Below are positions 1 to 11,200 of a stretch of 64,000 nt of DNA, one piece after another. Both the position numbers and the translations under genes were made by a program. The stretch is from positions 1 through 64,000 of the forward strand of contig JADNYV010000124.1 in assembly GCA_015501055.1 (NCBI GenBank), in the 5' to 3' direction. Origin of the DNA: Mucidula mucida. Taxonomy: Eukaryota; Basidiomycota; Agaricomycetes; Agaricales; Physalacriaceae. How positions within the stretch are numbered: the stretch's first letter is position 1; each line of letters opens with the position of its first letter. A model generated the notes under the pieces. The model worked only from the letters and a program-made list of their open reading frames with translations, was not told where the DNA came from and ran no database searches.

Positions 1-712
1 AAGGCATAACATTGCTGGTTCCATTACAGGCCCTGTTAAAATGTGAAAGAGGTTATTGTGTATGTTCCTGGGCCCTCAGCAGCAACAAAGGTAGAGGGCT
101 TAATGATGAGTGGCTTATGGTAGCCAACAGCAAGGTTTACAACCAGATCGTGCTGCTTCATGTCTGTAATGTGATACAACTTGGTCTGGTATATGTTGTT
201 GTTTGCAGAGGATACATCAGACATGTTTTTTGTCATGCCCGAGCCAAGGGTGCTCTACTAAAGAGTTTGACAATGAAAGGCAGATTCGAGAAGCAAAAGA
301 ACCAGAAGCTAGGGTTAAAGTTTTTGGTCCCAAGGATAAAAGTCTACTTAGCAGAAAGGGTGTCTAGTAACAAACTAAAGCAAACTGTAGTAGTACATGG
401 CACAATACAATGCACTAGTATAAAAACTGACTAGTACTTGAGCTTGAACAATGATACATAATATGGCAATTTTTTGTATCAGTAGTACTTTGACCAACAC
501 TCCAGAAAGGCATTGTGCTGGCCTGAGCACCTCCAATACTGAGGCTACACTAAGCATGTCTTTTTCCCTGTGCTTAACAATGACAGCAAAGCAATTAAAA
601 CACTTCAAAACCCGCTAACCACCAAAAATAAAACCCGCCAACTGCCAAAAACAGCTAACCACCACCTCTCGCCACTTTTTTATATAAAACGCCTTGACCG
701 CTAACCGCCCTA
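1..712. other. Unassigned flank upstream of the copia element
   Basis: No gene is recognised on either strand. Open frames here are short and match no family I know. The last 120 bases (about 595-712) are rich in degenerate CTAACC/CCGCTAACC-like units, and the retrotransposon inserted at the end of this stretch. Confidence 0.5.
708..712. repeat. Target site duplication, left copy (CCCTA)
   Basis: The five bases CCCTA directly precede the TG start of the left LTR and are repeated exactly at 6015-6019 after the right LTR. A 5-bp duplication is the usual size for Ty1/copia integration. Confidence 0.9.
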
Positions 713-992
713 TGTTGGATACAAGCCGGACTTCATGTTTCTCTTGTAATCCCTTATTCCACGGACCCGCACCAATATTCACCGACCCGCTACCGTCGCT
801 ACCGTTCCGCTCCCGTTACCACTGACACCACAATTGTATGTACAGAGTTTACCTAGTTCTTTTTCTTACTTCACGCTGCTCTCACTGTCTCCCAAATCCC
901 TATTAGATATTTAATTACTTACAGTATATAAGCTACATACTTTTGGTCTATATACTGTATGCATTCTCCTCCTCCTTGTCCGAGTCCCAACA
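713..992 (+). repeat. 5' LTR (280 bp)
   Basis: Starts TGTTGGATAC and ends GTCCCAACA, with terminal TG...CA and a short inverted end (TGTTG/CAACA). A TATA-like tract, AGTATATAAG, lies near 924-935 and is the likely U3 promoter. It differs from the 3' LTR at ten positions, all transitions. Confidence 0.95.
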
Positions 993-1008
993 GGTTATGG
1001 GCCCCGCC
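993..1008 (+). other. Primer binding site, half-tRNA iMet type
   Basis: GGTTATGGGCCCCGCC follows the LTR end directly. It resembles the complement of the anticodon stem-loop of initiator Met tRNA, the internal half-tRNA priming site used by copia itself and several fungal copia elements. One mismatch to the usual GGTTATGAGCCC is visible. Confidence 0.65.
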
Positions 1009-1082
1009 CATGCCTAACCTATCCATTAGAAAACTACTCGCTCGCAAATTGTTCCACATACCTCTTCACGTTGTATCCCGCC

Positions 1083-2570
1083 ATGTCTACCAGCACAAAA
1101 CTCATTGAGTTCTTCGCCCGCGTCCCGCAGTGCAAAGCGGATGGGACGAATTAAACATTCTACCATGACTGCTTCATGTTTGCCGCCAAAGCAGCACAGC
1201 TCAACAATTACCTTGTAGAGACGGCTGCACCACCGTCAGCTCCCATTCCCGCTGATCCTGCAAATCCCACGAAGGACGAGACTGACTCCATCACGCGTCA
1301 CCCAGGTGTTGTCCGGTTGTGGAAGGCAAACGAGGCCATTGTCAAGCAGGCCCTTGCGTCAACAATTCCCGACTTGTTGTTCCTGAAATCAAAGGGAGAA
1401 TCGTTAGCAGGGAAGATGTGGAAGAAAGTAAAAGAGGAGTTTGAAAAGAGGTCGAAGATGATGACTGTCGACCTCCGCAGGAAGCTCCAAGAGGAACATT
1501 GCCCAGAGAACGGCGACGTCAAGGCCCACCTGTCAAAACTAGAAGTTTTATGCGAAGAGCTTACCGCGATGAGTGCAGACCCCGGCAACAACAATTTCAT
1601 TGTCATTCTGCTCGGTTCACTTCCCACATCATATGATCCCTACCTCGCAGCGCTGACAGCAACATCAGCACTGCTCAGCCAAACCATTATGCCCGATATA
1701 TATGTACGCGGCATCAGCAATGAAGCTGATTGCCGACAAATCAAGAGTTGTGTCAAGAAAGAGAAGGAGGCCGCGTTTAACACAAATGGCGGCTTCTCAG
1801 GACGCGGCAGATAATCCCAGGGCAGAAGACGCAGCAGTATGGTTGAGTGCTACAACTGCCACAAGAAGGGACACATTAAAGCAGAGTGTTGGGCAAAGGG
1901 AGGCGGAAAGGAAGGACAAGGCCCAAGAGGAAAGGGCAAGGGACGGGCGTCAGCAAACAAGGCGGCTGACGACAATGATGACGGCGTATGGTACACGCAC
2001 GCAGGCTCAGAGTCAGGAGACTCCGGCAAGGATTGGCGTGATCTAACAGAAATGAACCTCGACGGCTACGATGAGCCGTGGTCCGAATATCCGCGCGACG
2101 AGAGAGAAAAGAGGTTGGAAGGTTTGGCGGGTTTGTACCTCAACAACGAGGTAGCCCAGCCGTATGTGGAGGCGCCGGAGAGCGCACTCAAGGCTGCTGA
2201 AGCAGCACTATCCATCCTTATTCCCGACGAGACCAACTCGGAGTCAGACTACGACTCCATGCCGCCACTCCTCGAGACGTCCGACTCAGAGTCAGAGAAC
2301 AACAATGACCTCTTAACGCTGTTGAGCGTAGCAAGTACATCAAATTGCTCTGATGAGGGGGAGTATTCCATGGTTGAGGAAGAAGATGTTGAAAATTTCA
2401 GTGATTTTGATCCCGGCAAAGATATCCCAGACCTCGAGGATTGGTCTGATGCAGAAAATGACCTGGAAGAAGTCATCAGAGATGTTGGAGAGGAAGCATA
2501 CACACATACTTTTGACACGGTATTCCTTGCCGCCACCGCCACCACGCTCCCCAACGAACCACAAGTCGAC
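1083..2570 (+). pseudogene. Copia gag (UBN2-like) with CCHC zinc knuckle, broken
   Basis: The likely start is ATG 1083 (MSTSTKLIEFFARVP). The frame runs through the capsid-like region and the zinc knuckle CYNCHKKGHIKAEC at about 1848-1889 (C-x2-C-x4-H-x4-C, all ligands present). TAA at 1152-1154 and TAA at 1812-1814 interrupt the same frame; each needs only one transition from a CAA codon (inference). The segment after the knuckle is acidic and Ser-rich and leads into protease. Confidence 0.85.
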
Positions 2571-3900
2571 ATCTACAACTCAGGCGTGTCTCGCCACATG
2601 ACCCCCTACCGCCATTGCCTCTTCAATTACACGTCCATTGAACCCAAATCCATCATGGCAGCTGACAAAGGGAAGTTCCAGGCAATCGGCAAAGGAGACA
2701 TGCACGTCTACATTCCTGGCAAAGCCGGCGAGAGGACATGGTTCCTAGTCCGCGATGTCCTGTATGCGCCGCAGTTGGGCGTATCATTGCTGTCCGTTTC
2801 GAAGATAACTGCCGCCGGATATGGCATGTTGTTTTGCGGCTCAGAATGCCGCATTTACAGACCCAAGGATAAGCTGTTGGGAAAGGTACCTGTTAAAGGA
2901 GGCCTTTATTGCGTTGAAACAGACCCACCTTATGTGAACGCTGCTCACGATGCCCCCATCTCCGTATCCCTTGATGACCTACACCAAATGATGGGCCATA
3001 TTGCACCCGATGCAGCAAAGCGACTCGTTAAGGATCACATTGTCGAAGGAATTATCCTTAACGAATCGAAACCGCCGCCAAAATCCTGTGACTCCTGCAA
3101 ATATGGAAAGAAGATGCGCAAACCTGTCAAGAAGATCAGCGAACGCGCGCGTGCCAAAGAACTGGGCGAACTTATCCACTCGGACCTCTGGGGTCCCTCT
3201 CCCGTTCGCACTCCTTAGCATAAGGAGTACTATGTGTCGTACACGAACAATTACACGCGCTACTCAGCCATATTCTTGGTGCATCAGAAAAGCAAAACCT
3301 TCAAAACCTACCAGCAATACGAAGCATGGTTGAGCACCCAGCATTCCGCAAAAATCAAAGAATTACATACTGATAAAGGCAGCGAATACAGCAGTGATGA
3401 GTTCAAAGCTCATCTCGCTGCACAAGGAACCAAGCGCACAACTACAGTCCATGACACACCCGAGCACAACGGCATTGCAGAACAACTGAACCGGACATTC
3501 CTCAAAATGGTCCATGCCATGCTCCATGCATCCGGACTACCAAAGAACCTATGGGGCGAAGCGTTGAAGCACACTGTCTGGTTGAAGAACCAGACATCGA
3601 CGCATGCACTCGACGGCAAGACACTGTACGAGATGCTCCATGGTCAGAAGCCGAATCTTCAAGACCTGCACAAATTTGGGTGCAAGGTCTGGGTCCACAA
3701 CACGAAAGGATCCAAACTTGACGGACGTGCATGTGTTGGTCGCTGGCTCGTTTTTGACAGGAAGACCAGTGGACATCGGATTTATTGGGAGGATAACCGA
3801 ATAATTGGAGTTGAAAGAAGCGTAAAATTTGACGAAAGAGAGGACACAAAAGTCAAAGAGAGTATGCTGAATGAGGGGGAGGAAGGAAGAAATGGCATTC
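2571..3900 (+). pseudogene. Copia protease and integrase, catalytically dead protease
   Basis: The protease motif reads YNSGVSRHM where the family has a DSG/DSA triad, so the catalytic Asp codon (2577-2579) is AAC and the usual Ala is Val. The integrase zinc-binding region keeps LHQMMGH and CDSC. The core keeps Asp in HSDLWGP, Asp in HTDKGSEY, and Glu in NGIAEQLNR. TAG at 3216-3218 cuts the integrase between the zinc domain and the core. Frame is the same as gag, so gag and pol were one open frame. Confidence 0.88.
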
Positions 3901-4299
3901 AGCAAACAGTTGGCGCTAAAAATGCAAAAAACATACCTAATCCGGCTTCTGTACCTCTCCCGCCGTCACCAGCACCCACTACACCGCCTACTAGTGCATC
4001 CATTCCAACTGTTTCCACCATATCTTTATCCCAGTCCACACCTGCACCCGACACGTCTCAACTTCCCAACTTCCTTGGCGGCTTGCTCCAGCGTAAAGAA
4101 CTGGACCCTGCAAATATCCGTGAGGGCAAACGTGCCCGAAAGCCATCACAGAAGGCCCAAGAAATGGCCAAGCCGTCCAAGTCCCAAAAAATGTCGCGGG
4201 AGCCGTCTGGAGCCATTCCCGAGGCCGGCTATGTTGAACTTGGCCAGGAATATCCTGAAATGGCCATGACTGCGGCCACAGCAGAGTCCGAGGGCATAG

Positions 4300-5362
4300 A
4301 GCCCATCTTTGAGGAAGCGAAACAACGCGCAGACTGGCCGTTGTGGCAGAAAGCAATTGAAGAAGAAATCAAAACGCTTACCCAAGCAGGCACATGGGAA
4401 CTCGTGCCGTGTCCTCCGGATCAGAACATAATCAGATCAAAGTGGGTCCTCCGGATAAAGAAGAAAGCCGGCGGCATTATCAACAAGTACAAGGCACGAC
4501 TTATTGCACAAGGCTTTACACAAGTCGAGGGAGTCAATTACTTTGTGACTTTTGCACCCGTCGCCAAACTCGCGTCGCTCCGCATCATTCTCGCCATTGC
4601 CGCATGTAATGATTGGGACATCAATGTCTTTGACTTCCATGGCGCCTTCCTAAACAGAGAATTTGACGATGAAGAAGAGCTGTATATGGAGCAGCCTCCG
4701 GATTTCGAGTTTGCGGATCGACGGCACTATGTCCTACGTCTGCATAAGACAATTTACGGTTTAAAGCAGAGTTCTCATAAATGGTACAAGAAATTCACCG
4801 CCGCTCTCACCTCACTTGGATTCACCACACTCAAGAAGGATCACGCGGTCTATAGACTCATTACCGGATTGGACATCATCATCCTTGCTATCCACGTCAA
4901 CAACTGCACTATTACAGGCAGTTCTTCCGCTCTCATTATCCAGATCCAAGACCAGATTGGGCAGCTATTCCAGATCACACTGCTGGGGCCTATCAGCTAG
5001 CTCCTTGGCATGGAATCACACGCGACAGGGCAGCACAGTCCATTTCCATTAATCAGACATCATACATGGATTCCGTCTTACAGTGCTTCAACATGGAAGC
5101 CTGCAAGCCGTCATCCATCCCCATGGACCCGAACGTCCAACTATCATGCAACCAGTGCCCAACCAACACATCAGAAATTGTGCAAATGCAGCGCTACCTG
5201 TATCGAGGCATGGTCGGATCACTGATCTGGATCACAACTGGCACGCGTCCCGACTTGGCTTACGCGGCCACCATCCTCTCTCCATTCAACGACAATCCCG
5301 GACTTGTTCACTGGAACGCGGCCAAACGTGCGCTGCAATATCTCAAGGGTACTCGCAGCTGA
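4300..5362 (+). pseudogene. Copia reverse transcriptase, catalytic site mutated
   Basis: Conserved copia RT blocks are present: W-x-L-V-P, SKWVLRIKKK, KARLIAQGFTQVEG, GAFLN, YMEQPP and YGLKQS. The catalytic box reads HVNNC instead of HVDDC, so both aspartates are Asn (AAC AAC at 4899-4904). TAG at 4998-5000 replaces an expected Trp. About 13 bases later the frame shifts by one, and the rest (IDSVLQCFNMEACKPSS-like text) is read in frame 2 until TGA at 5360. Confidence 0.9.
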
Positions 5363-5727
5363 AGGCTCACCTTTGGAGGAGATGGATAAGGCAGGGGTTT
5401 GGAAGGATTTGCTGATGCAGATGGGATGTCTATTAAAAATCACAAGGCAATTTCTGGGTACGCATTTCTTGTCAACGGAGGTGCTGTTTCCTGGTTGTCT
5501 GAACAGCAGGATATTGTCGCACTCTCAACCACCGAGGCGGAGTACATCGCGTTAACATATGTGGGCAAGGAAGCCTTATGGACCCGACAATTCATTTTGG
5601 AGCTGTTTACACCCATCAACTTGTCTACTGTCCCACAGACGATATGCTCGCGGACACGCTCACCAAAGCCCTTCCCAGTGCGAAGGCAAAACACTTTGCT
5701 CGAAGCCTTGGACTTGTTCCGGCTTGA
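5363..5727 (+). pseudogene. Copia RNase H, truncated by internal deletion
   Basis: The segment keeps FADADGMS, SGYAFLVNGGAVSW and STTEAEYIAL. After LELFTPI it jumps into LVYCPTDDMLADTLTKAL and the terminal stop at 5725-5727. The usual middle part with CDNQSAI and HxRTKHIDI is missing, so roughly 40-60 codons were lost near 5610-5625 and the frame changes there. TAA at 5387-5389 also interrupts it. Confidence 0.85.
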
Positions 5728-5734
5728 GGGGGAG
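5726..5734 (+). other. Polypurine tract
   Basis: GAGGGGGAG lies directly before the TG of the 3' LTR and overlaps the pol stop codon. This is the expected plus-strand primer site. Confidence 0.85.
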
Positions 5735-6014
5735 TGTTGGATACAAGCCGGACTTCATGTTCCTCTTGTAATCCCTTATTCCACGGACCCGCACCAATAT
5801 TCACCAACCCGCTACCGTCGCTACTGTTCCGCTCCCGTTACCACCAACACCACAATTGTATGTACAGAGTTTACCTAGTTCTTTTTCTTACTTCACACTG
5901 CTCTCACTGTCTCCCGAATCCCCATTAGATATTTGATTACTTACAGTATATAAGCTACATACTTTTGGTCTATATACTGTGTGCATTCTCCTCCTCCTTG
6001 TCCGAGTCCCAACA
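5735..6014 (+). repeat. 3' LTR (280 bp)
   Basis: Same length and ends as the 5' LTR. Ten differences, all transitions (about 3.6 percent). Five positions keep the CG dinucleotide in one copy where the other has TG or CA, and at one site the copies read TG versus CA. Confidence 0.95.
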
Positions 6015-6019
6015 CCCTA
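6015..6019. repeat. Target site duplication, right copy (CCCTA)
   Basis: Exact repeat of 708-712, immediately after the terminal CA of the 3' LTR. Confidence 0.9.
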
Positions 6020-7042
6020 ACTAACCCTACCAACCCTTACCTAACCCCCCACCAACCCAAACCCTATCCCAAGCGCAAACCCTTACCTAACCGGGAACCA
6101 CCACCGCCATCCAGCAGCCGAATTTGGACAAATGGAAGCAGATCAAGAGAAGAAGAAGCAGAATCAGGCACAGGGGAAAAGGCAGTTATACTCAGCCCTC
6201 TCCAATACTCATAGTAGTGCTGTGTTGCAGCCTAGAGAGATCACAGGATTCATGCTCTCTCCTAACTCCCACTCTTAGGCCATCATCTCATTGCCCCTCA
6301 ACCCTTCTCACCTCTTTTTCCAAATCATTATTAGCACTATATCCTTGTCCCCCGTAACGTGCCGCACGATAGTAATCCTGAAAAGCGAGAGGACGGTTCC
6401 CCAAGGGCGAATGGAAGAGTTTGAGAGTAAAGCCGCGTGGACTGTTCGTGTCGTCCATATCTACCGGCCAACGACTTCTCTGAAGCCTTGGTTTTCTTTT
6501 TAGGGTAGTGATGCTGTGGTACAGGCGCATCGGGGACATTTCTTCGTGTTGTTAGAACCTTCTGGTACTTCTCTGACGAAATGTTTGTGGTTAGAGAAAG
6601 GAAGCCAAAGAGTCGGTGCCACTTCTGAAGCTTCACCGTGTTGATGATCAGTGAGTTTGCGATGCAACTAACGCTTGAAAGGATTGCCATAACGCGGCTT
6701 TGTTTCTATCGATTTGTGTTAATGACCGTGACGGTAGACACGCGCTATTTCTGTTCTAGTTTATCGGGGAGAGCTGGTACGAGCACGTTTAGTGTGTCGC
6801 TCGTCGTTGAATTAGACGCTCACAGCTGTCGTTATGGGTGTGTGCCGTGGCCGCCTGTAAGAACAGATTGGGCAGATGAATCTGGCAGCTTCCAGTTTTC
6901 TTGTCGCGACACGAATTTCGATTCCAAACCTAGGGTCAGGATAAGTTGGGTTTGTGGTGAAACCTAGAGTGACGACGCCAAAAGGTAACTAGACAGCGAG
7001 TTGGACGATATAAATTAACAGCGATATTTACATGATGGTAGG
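6015..7042. other. Non-coding stretch, first part C-rich and telomere-like
   Basis: The first 85 bases hold repeated CCCTAAC, AACCCTA and CTTACCTAACC units that resemble a decayed CCCTAA tract. The rest up to the UNC50 stop shows no coding signal that I can support. Confidence 0.55.
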
Positions 7043-8081
7043 TTATGAGCCAAAATACGCAGGGAGTACATGTTTCGCCACGTTAAATCCAAGTAGTGAT
7101 ATTATATAGGCTGTGAAGAGCGGTAATAGAGGGGATAGCAGTAACTCTGAGCGGACTAGGAAGGGCAGCGCGTTGAGGCCTAAATATATCCCGTACGTGT
7201 ATTGTGCAAATCTGGCCAATTGTTAGAACAGGAAAGAGCGGGTGGTAGGGACATACGCAGCGAGGTACAATGTGTTGCCCACCCAAAGGCATACCCAGTT
7301 ATCCTTCAGGACGACTGGGAGGAGGAAAAGCTGTGCGAGATATAATGCAAGGTACAGCGGGAAGAATGCGTTGGTGTGGACGTCAAAGGCGTAAGCCCAT
7401 TCCACGGATGAGTCTGCGGGCGTGGAATGGGATGGAGGTGCTAATAAGAGCCGATTTGCGGTGAACCTGGGTATCACTGAGTAAGCCGAGGATGTGGGAT
7501 GATATATTTCCGCACCATAGAATGGTAGCGACAACAATGCCTGTTGATAGATAGTCGCGAAGGATCATGAAGAGAGCGAGTTTGATTGCATCGAGTATGC
7601 CGTATGAATAGACCACAGACCACGCCACGGCAGACACTGCGGATGCATTAGGGAACGTCGGAATACTACAGCGTGTCTACTCACCACACAGACATGCGCC
7701 TATTAGGACGAGGATGGCGGGGTCGTCGCGTGCCCATGTGTTTTTTGTTTCTGCTCCTCCGTCAGCGCCAAATCAACGCGGCAGAAACGTCGGCGTACGT
7801 TTGTGAAATAGACATTGCGGTAGCTGGCCAACACGTTAGGGAGGATCGGAGCGACGCGGCAAGCGGGGGGCTTACACTCGTTTCGGAGCGAGGCAAAGAT
7901 ATGTCAGCTGCCAGGCGGCGAGCTCAAAGTCCTGCAGAATATTTAGGTTAGAAGGCGGATACAGCATGCGGGGTACCATTTGCTGAAAGCGATGGAGGCG
8001 GCGGAATATGATGGGTACGCGGTGCGACAGCGAGCTCGCTGGGCGTGTAGTGGCGGCGCCATTATATGTTGGTAGGTCCAT
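7043..8081 (-). CDS. unc50: UNC-50/Gmh1 family Golgi membrane protein
   Basis: Gmh1/UNC50 proteins are multi-pass proteins of the Golgi inner membrane linked to Arf-GEF function and receptor traffic. Six exons are proposed on the minus strand: 8081-7876, 7823-7799, 7750-7685, 7636-7516, 7466-7257 and 7211-7043, with introns of 45-52 bp. Diagnostic text includes DFELAAWQLTYLC, HKQTKNTWARDDPAI, WSVVYSYGILDAIKLA, VEWAYAFDVHTNAFFPL and GLNALPFL, and several hydrophobic segments. The chosen start gives MDLPTYNGAA; an in-frame ATG at 8120 is also possible. Exon 2 does not hold frame if the conserved YRNVYF and HKQTKN are both kept: one base is missing between them. Using a donor two bases upstream restores an open frame at the cost of YRNVYF. 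Confidence 0.9.
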
Positions 8082-8257
8082 GTCGAAGACGAGGACTGGA
8101 CGACGACGCTGAGCGAGCATTCAAGCGGAGATTGAAACCCGGGAGCCATTGACGGCGGAGATTGAAACACGGCACGCCAGACGGCTCCTTCTGCACTCTC
8201 ACTCTTAACCGCCACAAAATCTGCTCGCCGCCATCCCCCGCCGCCGTTAGCAGCATC
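8082..8257. promoter_or_regulatory. Bidirectional promoter region UNC50 / WW protein
   Basis: Only 176 bases separate the two divergent start codons, so both promoters must lie here or in the first exons. No clear TATA box is visible. A run of closely similar GGAGATTGAAAC units occurs at about 8127 and 8156. Confidence 0.6.
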
Positions 8258-11200
8258 ATGGACGACGAAGAAGTTGACTGGGAGGTCGATGAGGAACAGC
8301 ATATCCGGCGGGCGTCAATGCACAACAACGGCGACGACGACGCAGACGACGCCGTCTCGCTCGGCCCAGACGACGATGAGCCAGAGTACTATGGGATTGA
8401 CGCACCCAAGGACGCGTTGCCAGAGTCTGATCCGCCACCGTCGTCGCCTCACCCGGTGAGACCGCCGTCGCCATCGTCGTTGCCCGCTCGCGAAGATTTG
8501 TTCAAGAATGGCACCACGACGTCTCCCCAGCGTCCAAGGGGTCCTGGTCACGGCATTCCCGGTCTCCCGCCGAAGCCGTCTGCTGCTGTCGCCTTCAACT
8601 CTGCCCGCCCTCGTCCCTCGCATCCCTCTCTCATTGCCGCGACGGCCATGTCGCGCTCGAGTAAACCAAAATCCGTCTCAGCTAATTCTTCTGCAGACGA
8701 ACCTCCTCTTCCTCCGGACTGGCAAGCACGTCAGGCTCAGTCCCAGCAAGGTGCAGTATACTACTACAATGTTAGGACTCACGTTACTCAATGGGAACGC
8801 CCGGTTTGTGATTTGTGCTTTTTCTGATCCCATTACTCAGTAGTTTTTAGACAATTAGGACGACTACCTACTTCAAAGAAGAAATCTCAATCTCTGCCCC
8901 TGCCAACGATGAAGATCTATCCTTTGATGATAGACATTATCGACCTGGCTCTACTACAGAACAACCGCGTGGACCCAAGCGCGGGCGACATACAGGGGAT
9001 TCTTGGCCTGATGATGTACCTTCTCGTCCGCGCGGTCGTTCGCCTCTGTCTTCGCCCCAGCGAGGACGCGCCGATGCTCGTCCTAGCCGCTCTCACCGTG
9101 GAGGTGGTGGCAGACAAGGTCCCACTAACTATGATCGTCGCAGTTTATCACCACCACCCTCGCGTGGTTGGCCCGACGTTCCGTCTCATCGCGAACACTC
9201 CCCTCAAACCTCTCACAAAACCTCGCGTCAACAGAACTATCCTGAACCCATGTCCATGGAGCGCGACAGTCGCTTCAGTGATGGGACATCCAGAGGAAGC
9301 CGTCGCGACCGCGACCAGCCATCTCAGCAAAATCCAAGCAATCCCACTTCCAGTACGTTAATCCGCCTGCTCCCACCCCCCTTCGTATACGCCAGTGCCG
9401 TCTCTGCGAGAGAGCGCCTAGATGCTTGCACGGGCGCTCTCCTGCACCGCGTCTTCTCCCTGGTCGTATTCCCTCTCTGCTCTTCCCGCCACAAGGACGC
9501 TCATCATGGACTCTCTTTCTCCCTTTATCCCTCTTGTAATCCTTCGTCATGTATTCATTGCAATCTTTCCTCTTCTTTTCTTTTACAGGATATAGGTCCC
9601 CGTCACGCGATATAGCAATGGAAACAGGATCTACTTCCGGCACATCGCAGCCGCCTGGTGGTAGTCGTCGCAGAACATCTCGTTTCGGCCCGCCACCTCT
9701 TGACCAAGACGTCGTCATGGACGCGCACGAGACTCCGTCGCCCGCTGTTGAATTTTCCAACAACACCTTTCCTCCAGTGTCACAGCAGCCTCCCGACACC
9801 CGTACGTTCCCTGCAGGTCGACGGAAAACACTCTGTCTGACATGCCTTCTCTGTAGGGCCGCCGCCGCCGCGCAAACGTGCCCCCCTTCCACCTCAAGGC
9901 GACCGTTTCCGACAGGCTTCACGCGGAGGCGAGCCTTCCTCTGATACTGCTCCTGTTCCCGTCGATACCCCCAATAATGACGTTCCACAGCCGCAAATTC
10001 CACTTGGACCTAGATTATCGAGGAGAGTTAATCAGGTTGAGCGGCAGCATGGACCATCCCATGATGGTCCTGGTCCTACTGCTTCCGGTGTCGATGTGCC
10101 GAGAGGACCGCGGGCAATGCAGGAATCTAATGCCAATGCACCTCCGCCTACATTTGGTAGGAGGTCCCCTCCACCCAGGAATGGTTGGGACGGACCCGTT
10201 CATCCTATGGAACGTGGACAGGTATGTTGCTCTTGCTGTTGATAGGAGTACGCGACTTCATGTTCTGTTAGGGCCGAGCGCCACGAGGTCGAGATCCTGG
10301 CTCTGGTTCCAACAATACGCCGATTGGGGCGCGAAAGGGGTTTGCAGCCCCAGTTCCGCCTTCTGCACCAGCACCACCAACACTGCTTCCATCATCATCT
10401 ACGGCATCCGGTCAGGCCAATGTTGAGAAGGAACTTCCCTCACGAAGAGCAGAGGAACCTGTCGTGCGCAGGGACGATCTCAGCGTGCGCCAAGCGCAAG
10501 ATTGGACTAGATTCGGGGAGCGTATTGTTCGGAACGCAGAAGAGCCTTCCATCCACGGCATCGTAGCTCTTCCCGCCCGTGGCATTGAAGAATCACCCCC
10601 GCGCCGAGTAGAAGAATTACCTCCGCGCCGCTTAGAAGAGTCACCCCCACGCATGCTTCCCGACAAATTCGTGATCAGAGCACAGGACGCAGACTTGTGG
10701 ACACCAGAGGACCTCAAAGGCTACCGGGAAATACTTACTTTAGATTCACCCAATGTGCATCCAGAGGAGCGCAAGGCTCTTCTTCGTGAAGCAGGTCGTC
10801 GCAGGGGTAAGACAAGACCCGATCCGAATCGTCCACAGTACTTTACGTTTATTCGTGATGAACGTCAGGTATGTCAAGATAATCAGGGCGTTCGGCGCAA
10901 ATTAACATACCTCATAGCCTCCGCCGCACCTTGGAATGCATGCCGACGTAATGGAAGCCGAAGCTAGAATGGCTGCCGCAGAGGTATGTTCACATTTTCA
11001 TAAATCTCGATGTAGTTTTCACCCAGCTTCATAGCCGTATGGTCCATCGAGAGCGAAAGAGCGAGACAGCCATGGCGCAATACCACGGCGCAATGGGAAT
11101 TCGCCACCGGATGATAACCGTGGAAGGTCATCGCGCTTTGACAGCTCGTATGAGCGTCAAGGGCGTCCGAGGTCTTTGTCGCCATTCTACCCCCCACCGA

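Larger units (their letters stand above)
713..6014 (+). mobile_element. Complete but inactive Ty1/copia LTR retrotransposon
   Basis: The element is 5302 bp, bounded by two 280-bp LTRs that begin TGTTGG and end CAACA, and flanked by an exact CCCTA duplication. Domain order is gag with CCHC knuckle, protease, integrase, reverse transcriptase, RNase H, which is the copia order. The coding frame is broken by six in-frame stops (1152, 1812, 3216, 4998, 5360, 5387), a one-base shift near 5013 and a deletion near 5615. The protease and RT catalytic aspartates are replaced by asparagine. It cannot encode an active polyprotein, but both ends look structurally intact. Confidence 0.95.

Noticed and set aside
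12..434. Plus-strand frame of 140 residues at the window start
   Set aside because: No domain, signal or repeat pattern; the opposite strand has an equal-quality frame. Not enough to call a gene.
2249..2572. Long minus-strand frames inside gag-pol
   Set aside because: Shadows of the copia coding strand with Ser-rich low-complexity translation.
713..6014. Programmed frameshift or stop readthrough in the copia element
   Set aside because: The stops are scattered and accompanied by lost catalytic residues and a deletion, which fits decay rather than recoding.
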